In this document: piece after piece, positions 7,048 through 16,445 of the stretch
How positions within the stretch are numbered: the stretch's first letter is position 1
Layout: every line of letters begins with the position of its first letter
NCBI GenBank assembly: GCA_943354745.1
Contig: CALRDB010000002.1
Coordinates: 3,747 to 67,746 of the forward strand
DNA: 64,000 nucleotides
Direction of reading: 5' to 3'
Source of the DNA: Candidatus Nomurabacteria bacterium
GTDB taxonomy: Bacteria > Patescibacteriota > Minisyncoccia > Phycocordibacterales > UBA10002
Translations under genes and position numbers: made by a program
The notes under the pieces: model-generated
What the model was told of the DNA's origin: nothing
Database searches by the model: none
Seen by the model: only the letters and a program-made list of their open reading frames with translations

Positions 7048-8316
7048 TTATAAATATAAGAGGGGATTCAGATACGCTTTGAGGTCGGCAACGGGCATAC
7101 GGTAATTTCCTTTACATACTGAACTTTTACGCTCCATGATCCGCATACCTTGTGTTGCATACACCGTTACATGTAAATGGGGTCCGGTTGAGTAGCCAGT
7201 ATCACCACTGTAACCGATCACTTCACCGGTCGCCACACCTTGACCTTCGGTTACCTTAATCAAAGAGAAGTGGGCATAGAGAGTCGAGAGGCCGTTTTGG
7301 TGTTCTATGAGTACCCATTTGCCGTACGACGCTCCTGGACAGACCGTGTCAGTATCCCCTATCCCTTTTACTATCCCGCTCAGTGTAGCCTTAACCCTTG
7401 TTCCGACAGCAGCCTTAAAATCAACGCCGTTGTGACCTTTACCGTTATACGCTCCGCTTTTTGCAAAAGCAGTATCACCAAACTCCTGTGTAATCTTTAT
7501 GACATCGAGTGGCCACAAAAGGACTCCTGAACCGGATGGGGGAAGCCGGGAAGGGTCTATAGCGAAACGAAGCTCGGACTCAAAGGCAAGAAGTTCTTTT
7601 TCAAAAACATTTCGCTTTGCAACCTGTTGCGCTAATATCTTTCTATATTCGGTTTCCTTATTCTTCGTAGTCAAGAGGAGCTCACTTTTCGCCTTTTTGT
7701 TTTGAGCAAGCATCGCATTCTTATCACCCAAATCAGCCCGAAGCGAAACCAATTTCTTCCGGTTCATCTCGGTTTCAGTTTGAACCTCCTCAAGGCCTGC
7801 CTTGAGTTCCTTGGTGCTGTTCATATCATCTCGAACATGCGCCTCAAAACGCTTCAAATCATCGACTTTTCCCCAGACCGTTGAAAGAGTTCCTCCCGAG
7901 AGCATAATTTCGATAAGCGTCCTTTTGTCCGCATCAGCAAGATTTCGTATAGTTTGTGAAAGAGCATCTCGACTTATACCGATCTTCCCTTCCTTTTGGT
8001 GGATGTCTCGAGACAACTCTTCAAGACGCAGGTTAACGGCGGTGATTTTACTTGCTGTTAATTTAATTTCAGCAGAGAGCTTTTTTTGTTCAAGATCAAT
8101 ATACCGAATAGTACTTTGCAGTGTCTTTGTTTCTTTCCCTGTCGTTTCTATTTGTATCTGAAAATCTGCAATTTCTTTTTCGAGAATGGCAATGGCGGTA
8201 TTTCTTTGAGTAATCTTAGTGCGAAGATCGGTAATGGTTTCACCATATACCGGGAAAAAAGGTACCAAAAAGAGGCACCCCACTATTCCAAGAATACTAA
8301 GCCTGCATCGGGACAT
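7048..8316 (-). CDS. EnvC-like coiled-coil protein with M23 (LytM) peptidase domain
   Basis: 422 residues. N-terminal signal peptide/anchor (about 6-25), a long coiled coil (about 28-250), then a LytM/M23 domain near 290-390 with the zinc motifs HNGVDF (H-x3-D) and HLHV. The metal set H...D...HxH looks complete, so it could be an active endopeptidase, or like EnvC an amidase activator. Coiled coil plus LytM architecture points to septal peptidoglycan splitting. It sits 5 bp from gltX, probably in one transcript. Confidence 0.9.
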   Translation of the reverse strand: MSRCRLSILGIVGCLFLVPFFPVYGETITDLRTKITQRNTAIAILEKEIADFQIQIETTGKETKTLQSTIRYIDLEQKKLSAEIKLTASKITAVNLRLEELSRDIHQKEGKIGISRDALSQTIRNLADADKRTLIEIMLSGGTLSTVWGKVDDLKRFEAHVRDDMNSTKELKAGLEEVQTETEMNRKKLVSLRADLGDKNAMLAQNKKAKSELLLTTKNKETEYRKILAQQVAKRNVFEKELLAFESELRFAIDPSRLPPSGSGVLLWPLDVIKITQEFGDTAFAKSGAYNGKGHNGVDFKAAVGTRVKATLSGIVKGIGDTDTVCPGASYGKWVLIEHQNGLSTLYAHFSLIKVTEGQGVATGEVIGYSGDTGYSTGPHLHVTVYATQGMRIMERKSSVCKGNYRMPVADLKAYLNPLLYL

Positions 8317-8320
8317 GCTT

Positions 8321-9682
8321 CTATTGTAGCATGTCGATAGCGGCCAGAAGACGCCTTAAAGTCCGTTCTTTGCCCAGCATCGCTCCAAGGGTAAATGGAT
8401 CGGGAGATTGCTCCTCCCCTGAAAGGGCTACACGAGTCGGCCAAAGTACATCTCCCTTCCCTTTCGCCTCGGCGTAAGCAAATATTGCTTCCTTTACCCC
8501 GGGAATAGTGAACCTGTCAGATGGCAACTCTTCCAACACCGAAAGAACTTTTTCAAGATGCTCTTTGGGATCACTTTTCGCTTTTTTCCATTTCAGCATT
8601 TCGGTCGGATAGGTAGGGTCTTTGAGCAAATAGTCATACTCCCCAGCTTCAAGTTCGGTTTTAATATCACCGTACGTACTGATGCGATCCAACAACATCA
8701 GAGCAATTGCCTGGACCTGTGCCGCTGTCCGATCCTTAGACAATATCTCAGGGAGGTGTGTAATAAGCCCTTCAACCCCGGCCTTTTTAAGGTATTCTTT
8801 ATTTACTGAACGCATCTTCTCTTCGTTAAATATCGCTCCTCCCTTTTGCACCTTGGTGAGGTCGAACACCTTGGTGAGTTCTTCCATGGAAAAAATCTCT
8901 TGATCCGTCCCGGAATTCCACCCTAAAAGGGTAAGATAATTGACTACCGCGGAAGCAATATAGCCACGCTCGCGATATTCCGAGACCGGAATAGCTCCGC
9001 GACGCTTGGACAGCTTAGTTCGATCAGGTGCGAGAATCAGCGGGAGATGCGCGTACAGAGGACGAGGAAAACCAAGTGCTTCCTGAATCAAAATTTGCCG
9101 TGGAGTATTCGAAATGCCGTCCTCACCGCGGATAACGTGGGTGATCCCCATTTCGGCATCGTCTATGACGACGGCAAGATGATAGATGGGTTCGTCCATT
9201 GATTTGGCAATCACGAAATCGCCGAGCTCGGTCGTATCGAACGTAATGTCTCCGCGAATAAGATCCGTAAAGGTGAGCGACTTGTTGGGATTCTTAAAAC
9301 GAATAACCTCAGCGCGTTTTACCCCCTCACTTTTTTTTGTTGATTGAAAATCTGCCGCAACCTCAACGGGAAGTTCACTCTCCTTTGAGACGTAGGCACG
9401 TCCTTGGTCTACCAGCTTTTTCAGGTAGTTTCTATAGATTTCACCACGCAGAGACTGTCTCCATACTTCCCCGTTATCGTAATCAAGACCAAGCCAGGTT
9501 AAACTTTCAATCACATCGGTCTCATACTCTTTCTTCGAGCGTTCCCTGTCAGTATCTTCAAGGCGGAAATAAAATGAACCGCCATTTTTCTTGGCAAACA
9601 AATAATTAAAGAGCGCAGTACGCGCATTACCGAGTTGTAGTTTGCCGGTCGGCGATGGCGGGAAACGAGTAATTATTTTCAT
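8321..9682 (-). CDS. gltX: Glutamyl-tRNA synthetase
   Basis: 453 residues. Class I Rossmann core with PPSPTGKLQLGNARTA and KLSKRRG (KMSKS). Unusually the HIGH signature reads QLGN, with Gln in place of the first His. An anticodon-binding domain fills the C-terminus. In organisms lacking GlnRS it would also charge tRNA-Gln for amidation. Length is at the short end for the family. Confidence 0.95.
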   Translation of the reverse strand: MKIITRFPPSPTGKLQLGNARTALFNYLFAKKNGGSFYFRLEDTDRERSKKEYETDVIESLTWLGLDYDNGEVWRQSLRGEIYRNYLKKLVDQGRAYVSKESELPVEVAADFQSTKKSEGVKRAEVIRFKNPNKSLTFTDLIRGDITFDTTELGDFVIAKSMDEPIYHLAVVIDDAEMGITHVIRGEDGISNTPRQILIQEALGFPRPLYAHLPLILAPDRTKLSKRRGAIPVSEYRERGYIASAVVNYLTLLGWNSGTDQEIFSMEELTKVFDLTKVQKGGAIFNEEKMRSVNKEYLKKAGVEGLITHLPEILSKDRTAAQVQAIALMLLDRISTYGDIKTELEAGEYDYLLKDPTYPTEMLKWKKAKSDPKEHLEKVLSVLEELPSDRFTIPGVKEAIFAYAEAKGKGDVLWPTRVALSGEEQSPDPFTLGAMLGKERTLRRLLAAIDMLQ

Positions 9683-9807
9683 ACTAAATCAGTATATAGG
9701 AATTAATTAAAAAGTCTTTCTTATTCGTAACCATTCGTTGGACTCCAATTCGTCCCACTAGTGGAAAAATCAGAATTTCTCACTACGGGATAACTACTTT
9801 CGTATCG

Positions 9808-10932
9808 CTATTTTTCGTGCTTGAGTGCAATTTCCAAAATTTCGCGCGCGATTACCTCGGCAGCGTCGGTCTTTGCGAAATGAAGCGCATGCTCCGACAT
9901 CTGCGTGACTCGCTCCTCGTTGCCGAGAACTCTCTGTATTTGGTCTTTAAGGATGTTGACCGTGAGGTTACTCTCTTCAAGGACGTCTGTCGCTCCAGTT
10001 TCCGCGTACGCATACGCGTTTTCGCGCTGATGGTTGCCGTTCGAATCGGTGATGGGAATAAGAATTGACGGCTTACCCCACATGGCTATCTCGAAGATAG
10101 TCGAGCCCGCCCTTGAAATAACCAGATTGGTCAGCTTCCCCGCCGAAGAAACTTGTGCAGTCGAAAGGTAGCCGAACGGATGATAACGATGCTTAAAAGT
10201 ATTATCTTGCAAAAGAACCTTGGACCGTGCAAGCATATCGGCAAAATGCACTTCCCCTGTCTGGTGGATAACCTCGTACTTTTGCAGTAACTCCGGAAGC
10301 GCCTGCAGTATTGTTTCATTAAGCACAAGCGAGCCAAGCGACCCCCCAATAACAAATATAACCTTAGTGTCTGGTTCCAGTCCGAACCCTGCCCGATTCG
10401 CCAGTAACGGAGACAACAGTTCATGCCGGATAGGATTGCCCGTATATGCTACGCGCCCAGCAGGAAAGAAAGTTGCAGCCTGAGGAAAAGAAACCGCGAT
10501 ACGAGTAGCAAACTTCCCCGCCCAGAGATTGGTCCTCCCTGGTACCGTGTCAGACTCATGAATGATGACAGGGATTCTCCAAAACCGCGCAGCAAAAAGT
10601 GCAGGAAAACTTCCAAAACCTCCCTTACCCACTACGACATCAGGAAACAAACGATACACAAGCACCAGAGCCTTGAGTACCCCAAAGATAGTTTTAACAA
10701 CATCAAAAACATTCTTTATTGAAGCATAACGACGAAGTTTACCTGCCAAGTTGGGAAGAAAAGTAATTTCGTTTTCAAACAATAAACTCGAGTTATACGC
10801 TTCGGGTGCCATGAAAAAAAGCTGCGGAGCAATAAGCCGCTCCTTTTTTGCGATGAGTCGAACCTCTTCCGCGATTGCAATAATCGGATAGAAGTGTCCC
10901 CCTGATCCCCCGCCGGTGAATAATATTTTCAT
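9808..10932 (-). CDS. murG: UDP-N-acetylglucosamine--N-acetylmuramyl-(pentapeptide) pyrophosphoryl-undecaprenol N-acetylglucosamine transferase
   Basis: 374 residues, GT28 fold. N-terminal GGGSGGHFYP loop binds the lipid carrier side; VGKGGFGSFPA and HESDTVPG follow; the C-terminal UDP-GlcNAc site has GGSLGS and SRAGSTIFEIAMWGKPSILIP. It converts lipid I to lipid II on the cytoplasmic membrane face. Runs in the same direction as ftsW and mraY, a shortened dcw cluster without murD/murC here. Confidence 0.96.
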   Translation of the reverse strand: MKILFTGGGSGGHFYPIIAIAEEVRLIAKKERLIAPQLFFMAPEAYNSSLLFENEITFLPNLAGKLRRYASIKNVFDVVKTIFGVLKALVLVYRLFPDVVVGKGGFGSFPALFAARFWRIPVIIHESDTVPGRTNLWAGKFATRIAVSFPQAATFFPAGRVAYTGNPIRHELLSPLLANRAGFGLEPDTKVIFVIGGSLGSLVLNETILQALPELLQKYEVIHQTGEVHFADMLARSKVLLQDNTFKHRYHPFGYLSTAQVSSAGKLTNLVISRAGSTIFEIAMWGKPSILIPITDSNGNHQRENAYAYAETGATDVLEESNLTVNILKDQIQRVLGNEERVTQMSEHALHFAKTDAAEVIAREILEIALKHEK

Positions 10933-10935
10933 ACT

Positions 10936-11028
10936 ATACGAAAATACGAATTATACGAACATGCGAATTGCTGCGAATCCTATTCTCATTCGTAATCATT
11001 CGTAGGATTTCAATTCGTATTTTCGTAT
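10936..11028. repeat. TTCGTAT-rich inverted intergenic repeat
   Basis: The outer arms ATACGAAAATACGAATT and AATTCGTATTTTCGTAT are inverted copies; inside are further GCGAAT/ATTCG words. The same word family fills gaps at about 9718-9795, 24524-24575, 28105-28162, 32980-33018, 35362-35470, 57836-57872 and 61548-61580. Confidence 0.75.
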
Positions 11029-11030
11029 GT

Positions 11031-12122
11031 CTAGTTCTTCTGATAACGCGAGATATTAAGCAGTATGCCAGCCTCAAGAAGCGTAATCACCAAAGCTGTT
11101 CCGCCATGACTTACAAACGCCAGCGGAAGACCCGAAAGCGGAATGAGTGCTAACATTGACGCGATGTTCATAAACGCTGAAGCCCCTATGAGTATAACAA
11201 TACCAATCGCAAGGAGTCCACTAAAAGTATCAGGGGAACGCGAAGCGATACGGAGCCCCCGAAGCAGAAGCGCGAGAAAAAGCATAATAAGAACGAAGCT
11301 TCCTATGAAACCGAATTCTTCCGCAGCTACGGCAAACACCGAATCCCCAATCGGTTCGGGAAGATATGAAAATTTTTGCACGCTTTGACCGAATCCTTTA
11401 CCACTAAATCCACCAGAACCTATCGCGATAAGTGACTGCTGAACCTGATAGCCGGCTCCAAGCGGGTCTCCGGCAGGATTGAGAAAGGTTATAAATCGTT
11501 CTTTCAAATAAGGTCTGTACAAAACCAAACTTGAAAGACCAATGATTCCAATAAGCACAATTACACCGAAATGACGTAGACTGCCTCCAGCCACTAGAAA
11601 TATCGCAAGGATTGCAAAGACCAGCACTGCGTAGGTATCAGTATCAGGTTGTAACAAGAGAAGGAATCCCGAAATACCAAAGAGAGCAAGCAGCGGAAGA
11701 AGACCGAAGGAAAACGTCTGAATTTTTTCCTTCGCTCCCGCGAAAAAGGCTGCCGCATACACAATAAACGAAATTTTCAAAAGCTCGGCAGGTTGGAATG
11801 AAAAGCCAAATACCCCAATCCAACGTCGGGCTCCACCATGCGACACGCCTATCCCTGGAATGAACACAAGAGCGGTAAAGACAATAGAGAAGAGAAGGAA
11901 TGCAAGTGTATAACGTCGAAAATATTTATAGTGAAAGGTAGATACCAGATACGCGATCCCTCCTCCGAGAACCACCGCAATAAGTCGTGAGGTGGCAACA
12001 TCCCCGAAGCGTGCCCCGTCCCGCGCCAAGAGGCCGATTGAGGCAGAGATGAATATCAAAAATCCTCCACCCACGAGCCCTGCTAAAATCCCTAGCAACC
12101 ATTTGTCGACAGGCTTGTCCAT
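11031..12122 (-). CDS. ftsW: FtsW/RodA-family peptidoglycan polymerase (SEDS), probable FtsW
   Basis: 363 residues, about ten TM segments. SEDS signatures: GARRWIGVFGFSFQPAE and the late SHGGTALV motif before a final LLEAGILLNIS helix. Location between murG and mraY indicates FtsW rather than RodA. It polymerises lipid II at the division septum with a class B PBP. Stop and mraY start are 4 bp apart, implying tight coupling. Confidence 0.93.
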   Translation of the reverse strand: MDKPVDKWLLGILAGLVGGGFLIFISASIGLLARDGARFGDVATSRLIAVVLGGGIAYLVSTFHYKYFRRYTLAFLLFSIVFTALVFIPGIGVSHGGARRWIGVFGFSFQPAELLKISFIVYAAAFFAGAKEKIQTFSFGLLPLLALFGISGFLLLLQPDTDTYAVLVFAILAIFLVAGGSLRHFGVIVLIGIIGLSSLVLYRPYLKERFITFLNPAGDPLGAGYQVQQSLIAIGSGGFSGKGFGQSVQKFSYLPEPIGDSVFAVAAEEFGFIGSFVLIMLFLALLLRGLRIASRSPDTFSGLLAIGIVILIGASAFMNIASMLALIPLSGLPLAFVSHGGTALVITLLEAGILLNISRYQKN

Positions 12123-12125
12123 GAT

Positions 12126-13184
12126 TTAACTTACGAGTGTAAGAATAACACCAAGAAGTGCCAACATGACGGAAAGGATCCAATAACGCATCGTAACTTT
12201 ATACGACGGCCAACCAAGTGCTTCGAAGTGGTGATGGAGTGGAGAAATAATAAGCAATTTCCGTCCCAGAAATTTCTTATAAAATTTCTGTGCAATAACA
12301 GATGCACTTGTGACAAACAGAGGAAAGGCGATAAGCAACAGAACAGAAATCCCCTCCCCTTCTCCCAGGGAATCTGTCATGAATGCGACGATTGAGATAC
12401 AGAGCGTCAGTGCCATACTTCCGGTTTCCGACATATAGAACCGTGCAGGGGGGATGTTAAACCACAAGAAAGCCAAGATTCCTCCGAGCACTGCCGCACA
12501 AAATGCAGACAAATTTATTTGATTCTGAAAAAAAGCTATCGCTCCATATGCACCGAAGATGACTGCAAAAATACCACCAGCAAGACCGTCAATCCCATCA
12601 ATAATTCCTCCAGAATACACGGCAAGCATCACCAGAGTGAAAAGCGGAATAATGAGCCACCCAAGATAAAAGGGTCCCGTGAAGGGTAAGAAGACGGCTG
12701 AAACATCCAACTTGAAATGAAACCATATACCTGCAGAGATACCCACAATACATACAATCAAAAGCCGTTTGGTAAGTGATAATCCTCCAGCCCTATAACC
12801 TCCATTCCCGCGAATCTCAAGCAAATCATCAATCCAGCCAATGCCGGCACCGATGAGAAGGGCGAGGAGCGGGATCCACGTTTGATCCCGACTAAGAAAA
12901 TCAAGCTTGGAGAAAAGTGAGGTGGTAAAGAAAGCCCCCGCAGCATACACACCAAAGATGGCGAGAGCAGCTGAAAGCCAGATCACAATACCTCCCATAC
13001 GAGGAGTACCGGTTTCTCTGGTTTGATGAAGCTGGTTGAAGAGTGGTGTCTCGCTACCCTTTCCCGGCCTCTTCTTCCACATCTTATGCGTATACAAATA
13101 GTGACTGAGCACAGGTGTTATGCCGATACCAATCGTGAAGGCAAGAAGTGCAGGGATGAAGATTTTAATAAGATCGAGTAACAT
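12126..13184 (-). CDS. mraY: Phospho-N-acetylmuramoyl-pentapeptide transferase
   Basis: 352 residues, ten TM helices. Family residues: GTPRMGGI, the Asp pair in IGWIDDLLE, GIIDGIDGLAGG and the HHHFE loop. It makes lipid I from UDP-MurNAc-pentapeptide and undecaprenyl phosphate. First gene of the mraY-ftsW-murG series. Confidence 0.96.
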   Translation of the reverse strand: MLLDLIKIFIPALLAFTIGIGITPVLSHYLYTHKMWKKRPGKGSETPLFNQLHQTRETGTPRMGGIVIWLSAALAIFGVYAAGAFFTTSLFSKLDFLSRDQTWIPLLALLIGAGIGWIDDLLEIRGNGGYRAGGLSLTKRLLIVCIVGISAGIWFHFKLDVSAVFLPFTGPFYLGWLIIPLFTLVMLAVYSGGIIDGIDGLAGGIFAVIFGAYGAIAFFQNQINLSAFCAAVLGGILAFLWFNIPPARFYMSETGSMALTLCISIVAFMTDSLGEGEGISVLLLIAFPLFVTSASVIAQKFYKKFLGRKLLIISPLHHHFEALGWPSYKVTMRYWILSVMLALLGVILTLVS

Positions 13185-13245
13185 GAAGTATCAAATTATG
13201 AATTTTGCATATCAGGCTTTTTGATTCTGCCGCACGTATTGCGCT

Positions 13246-13413
13246 GTCGTACCACAGGAGTACTAATTGTCTGCTAATTCGCTTCGCTCAAAGCATCCAA
13301 TGTCGTACCACAGGAGTACTAATTGTCTGCTAATTCGCTTCGCTCAAAGCATCCAATGTCGTACCACAGGAGTACTAATTGTCTGCTAATTCGCTTCGCT
13401 CAAAGCATCCAAT
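13246..13413. repeat. Three perfect 56-bp tandem copies overlapping the 3' end of dacA
   Basis: The 56-bp unit starting GTCGTACCACAGG occurs at 13246, 13302 and 13358 without change. The third copy carries the last codons and stop of dacA, so the array is a duplication of the end of that gene plus downstream DNA. Copies do not change the protein. Confidence 0.9.
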
Positions 13414-14345
13414 GTCGCCCACAGTAATTTCTCCACATCACTGTATCGTCCGTTCCGAGTGGAACCAAGTACTGAGATGATAACAGGATGATTGAAGCCG
13501 GCGTCAAACGCAATAACCAAATTCCCGCCAGAAAGGTCAGTGTAGCCTGTCTTCGAGGCAATAAGCAAGGGAAGAGTGTCAGTCTTTTTGTTGGTGTTCA
13601 CCGCGGAGTATCTACCCCCATCTTCCGTACTTAAAACGAGCTCATTCAATCGTGTTTCTTCAAAAACTAAAGGGAACTGTTCGAGCGCATGAGCAAGCAT
13701 CAACGTAGTTTCAGATGCGGAACTAAATGCTCCAGCGTGATCCTTATCAATATCCAAACCGTCCTCATTAAGAAAGTACGTAGAATGAAGTCCTAGCTCT
13801 TGCGCTTTCTCATTCATTTTCTGTATAAACAACAAGCGATTTCCGTCGGCCGTTTGCGTGCTCGTCGCGATCACTCCTCCAATCGCTTCAGAAACAGCAA
13901 CCGCTCCATCATTTGATGATTCGAGAAGGGTAAACTTAAGAAGGTCACGCAGCAGCCACCTATCCCCTACTTTAAATCCACTATCCCCTTCTTCTCTAAT
14001 TGCTCGGGAACTAATGGGTATATATGTGGTATCGGGAACAAGAGAGAGTGCGGTCACCGCAGTCATGAGTTTGGTAATTGAGGCAAGCGGTAACACCTCG
14101 AGCTCATTTTTACCAAAAAGAGTTTTCCTCGCCTTTACGTCGTACACCGATGCGGCCCGGCCCAAAAGTTCAAGCTCCACATAGGGATTTACCTTGGTAG
14201 GTTGCGTAGCCACCACAACCGAGGCTACCGAAGGTAACGCACTCTCCTGTGGATGCACAAAAAATAAAAGTGAACAAAGCGCCGCCGCCCAGAAAAAATA
14301 TTCAGGTTTAACTTTTTCAAACAATTGTGTCGTTGGTTTATTCAT
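13386..14345 (-). CDS. dacA: D-alanyl-D-alanine carboxypeptidase (S11, penicillin-binding protein 5-like)
   Basis: 319 residues from ATG 14345, which overlaps the scpB stop; the longer upstream frame is a scpB shadow. N-terminal TM/signal (about 13-32), then S11 motifs SITKLM (SxxK), SSNDGA (SxN) and SKTGYTD (KTG). The amphipathic C-terminal anchor domain of PBP5 is missing. It trims the terminal D-Ala of peptidoglycan stem peptides. Confidence 0.93.
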   Translation of the reverse strand: MNKPTTQLFEKVKPEYFFWAAALCSLLFFVHPQESALPSVASVVVATQPTKVNPYVELELLGRAASVYDVKARKTLFGKNELEVLPLASITKLMTAVTALSLVPDTTYIPISSRAIREEGDSGFKVGDRWLLRDLLKFTLLESSNDGAVAVSEAIGGVIATSTQTADGNRLLFIQKMNEKAQELGLHSTYFLNEDGLDIDKDHAGAFSSASETTLMLAHALEQFPLVFEETRLNELVLSTEDGGRYSAVNTNKKTDTLPLLIASKTGYTDLSGGNLVIAFDAGFNHPVIISVLGSTRNGRYSDVEKLLWATLDALSEAN

Positions 14346-14934
14346 TAGTTTCATCAGATGAATCAAGGGTACTCTCTCCCATGTCGGTGACCGAAACCGT
14401 CTGTTTCTCCTGCTCGGTCTTAGCAACCTCAAGCTCTGCTCGAATGCTTTCGAGCAAAGGGAGATCTTCAACACTCGAAAGACCAAGAAGTGAAACGAGT
14501 TCAATGGTTGGGTGGTACAAAAATACTCGCTCATCTGTTTCGCTCTGTTTGCGTTCCACAAGACCGCGAATAAGCAGACTTCGCAGTATTGCGGTTGAAT
14601 TAACACCTCGAATGTACTCTATATCCCGTCGACTAACCTTGCCTTTATACAGAACGATCGAAAGTGTTTCGAGTGCCGCTTTACCAAGTTCTGTGGAAAG
14701 TTCTTCCTTTCGAAGACGCTCAATAACTTCATGCGTTGCAGAAGCTGTTGCAAGCGCTATTTCATCTTCGGTCTGTACCAGCGTAATACCTCTCCCTTCA
14801 AGCTTAAGCTTTAGCTCTTCCAAAGCTTTTTTTGCATCAACTGACGATACCTTGAGTGAGCGACAAAGCTCAGGAAGCGTCATCGGCTCCCCTTTCCAAA
14901 ATAGTACCGCTTCAATTTGTTTGTCTAGTTCCAT
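14338..14934 (-). CDS. scpB: Segregation and condensation protein B
   Basis: 198 residues. Tandem winged-helix protein; typical segments FWKGEPMTLPELCRSL, IVLYKGKVSRRDIEYIRG and LLIRGLVERK. With ScpA and SMC it forms the bacterial condensin. Its last codons overlap the dacA start by 8 bp, suggesting translational coupling. scpA lies 89 bp upstream. Confidence 0.94.
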   Translation of the reverse strand: MELDKQIEAVLFWKGEPMTLPELCRSLKVSSVDAKKALEELKLKLEGRGITLVQTEDEIALATASATHEVIERLRKEELSTELGKAALETLSIVLYKGKVSRRDIEYIRGVNSTAILRSLLIRGLVERKQSETDERVFLYHPTIELVSLLGLSSVEDLPLLESIRAELEVAKTEQEKQTVSVTDMGESTLDSSDETNE

Positions 14935-15023
14935 AACATTGGTAACGTATCCCTAATGACAAGATGACCGAGCTCCCAAAAATTGAATATAGTATACAGT
15001 CATTAGTTCTAGGTAAGTGCTAG

Positions 15024-15749
15024 CTAGTAGCGGGGGATCCCCACCTGCCCTGTCTCCATCACAATATCCCCAAGTGGCTTGTCCTGGTTAACGTAAATCA
15101 GTCCATCTTTGACGAGCTCTAGCAAAGCAAGAAAACCGACAATAACCGTAACTCGATCCCCTTTGTGTGCCCCCGAAAACTCATTGAAATTCATACGAAG
15201 CGCAGAGGTTATTCGACCTTTTAGGTTTTCAATCATCTGTTCCAAACTAATTACTTTCTTGATAGCTACCTTTGAAAGAGCTTCTGTCTTTGGAATTGCC
15301 GACAACACAGAACGTATTGCACTTTGCATGAGCGAAAGAGATATTGACTTAGGGGGAGCGAATACGGGTACCACCTTCCGCTCGAGTGAACAAAAAAGAG
15401 GGTGCTCACCAAAGCGCTCTCTTACATGACGTGAAAGCTCACGGTATCGTTGCAAAAGTTTTAGCCGATTTTGTAAATCTTCAATATTTTCCTCCTCCTC
15501 ACGAGAAAGGGAAAGTTGAGGCAGAAGGGCCTTTGACTTTATCAAAAGCAACGTGGAAGCAACGTAAGCAAATTGCGCACTTTCGGCAAGTGGAAAGTCG
15601 ATAAAACTTTTCACATAATTAAGGAAGTCATCCGTTACTTTTGAAAGTGCTATGTCGCCAATATGAAGCTGTCTCCGTTCGATAAGTGTCAAAAGCAGAT
15701 CCAAGGCTCCCTCAAATTTCTCCTGCTTTACAGTGAAGCTTTCCATCAC
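15024..15749 (-). CDS. scpA: Segregation and condensation protein A
   Basis: 241 residues. Kleisin with N-terminal FEGALDLLLTLIERRQLHIGDIALSKVTDDF and a C-terminal winged helix (FLALLELVKDGLI). It bridges SMC heads. The preferred start may be the second Met (15746). The scpA-scpB order is the usual one. Confidence 0.94.
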   Translation of the reverse strand: MMESFTVKQEKFEGALDLLLTLIERRQLHIGDIALSKVTDDFLNYVKSFIDFPLAESAQFAYVASTLLLIKSKALLPQLSLSREEEENIEDLQNRLKLLQRYRELSRHVRERFGEHPLFCSLERKVVPVFAPPKSISLSLMQSAIRSVLSAIPKTEALSKVAIKKVISLEQMIENLKGRITSALRMNFNEFSGAHKGDRVTVIVGFLALLELVKDGLIYVNQDKPLGDIVMETGQVGIPRY

Positions 15750-15782
15750 GTCACTATACCATTTTTATGGCTACACACCAAA

Positions 15783-16337
15783 CTATTCCTTCCATTCATA
15801 GTCAAGCTGACTGTAGACCCTACTGTTCTCAAAATGGTCATAGAGAAACGAGCCGTCGCGAAGGATACCGTCAAGTTTGAACCCGAGACGTTCGGGAATC
15901 GCCCCGCTCTTTGTATTGTTTGTACGACAATGGATCTCGATGCGGTGTAGCTTCAGTTCCTTAAAACCATACGAAACAAGCGCACGTACACAATCGGTCA
16001 TGATTCCTCTACCTTCCTCAGCCTCAGAAAGCCAATAGCCGATTTCTGCCCGCCGAGACTTGCGATGTATCCCGTTAAATCCCATTGAGCCGATAAGTTT
16101 CTCACCTTCGTATACACCCAAATCGAGCGACTCTCCTTCCCTCGCCTTTTCCATGCGCTTCATGATATTTTCTCGTGATACCTCCGGTCCCGTTTGCGCA
16201 TCCACCCAATCCAACCACTCGCGCAAATAGGCTCGGTTCTTGTCCACGAGCTTGTACAACGCTTCAGCCTCATCCGGCCGGATAAAGCGGAGCGTAATAT
16301 TGTCCCGAACCCAAAGTGAAAAAGTATCGGTGTTCAT
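15783..16337 (-). CDS. GNAT acetyltransferase, RimJ/RimL-like
   Basis: 184 residues from the Met at 16337; an ATG six codons upstream is also possible and overlaps a dispersed repeat. Contains LRFIRPDEAEALY, GYWLSEAEEGRGIM (acetyl-CoA loop) and a late LGFKLDGILRDG, typical of N-terminal protein acetylases of the RimJ/L type. Substrate unknown. Confidence 0.88.
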   Translation of the reverse strand: MNTDTFSLWVRDNITLRFIRPDEAEALYKLVDKNRAYLREWLDWVDAQTGPEVSRENIMKRMEKAREGESLDLGVYEGEKLIGSMGFNGIHRKSRRAEIGYWLSEAEEGRGIMTDCVRALVSYGFKELKLHRIEIHCRTNNTKSGAIPERLGFKLDGILRDGSFLYDHFENSRVYSQLDYEWKE

Positions 16338-16349
16338 ATCGTCTTCCTC

Positions 16350-16439
16350 TGTCATCCCCGTGACGTAGCAGTGGCGGAGTAGTCGTAGACTATACGGGGA
16401 TCCAGAATCAACTGGATTCCCGCCTCCGCGGGAATGACA
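16350..16439. repeat. Two dispersed TGTCATYCC...GGGRATCCAG palindromic elements
   Basis: The first (16350-16405) has TGTCATCCCCGTG and ACGGGGATCCAG arms around ~30 bp. The second (16411-16439) is CTGGATTCCCGC...GCGGGAATGACA in inverse orientation. The same arms recur at 17983, 20141, 27423, 27472 and 47289. Confidence 0.85.
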
Positions 16440-16445
16440 ACAAAA

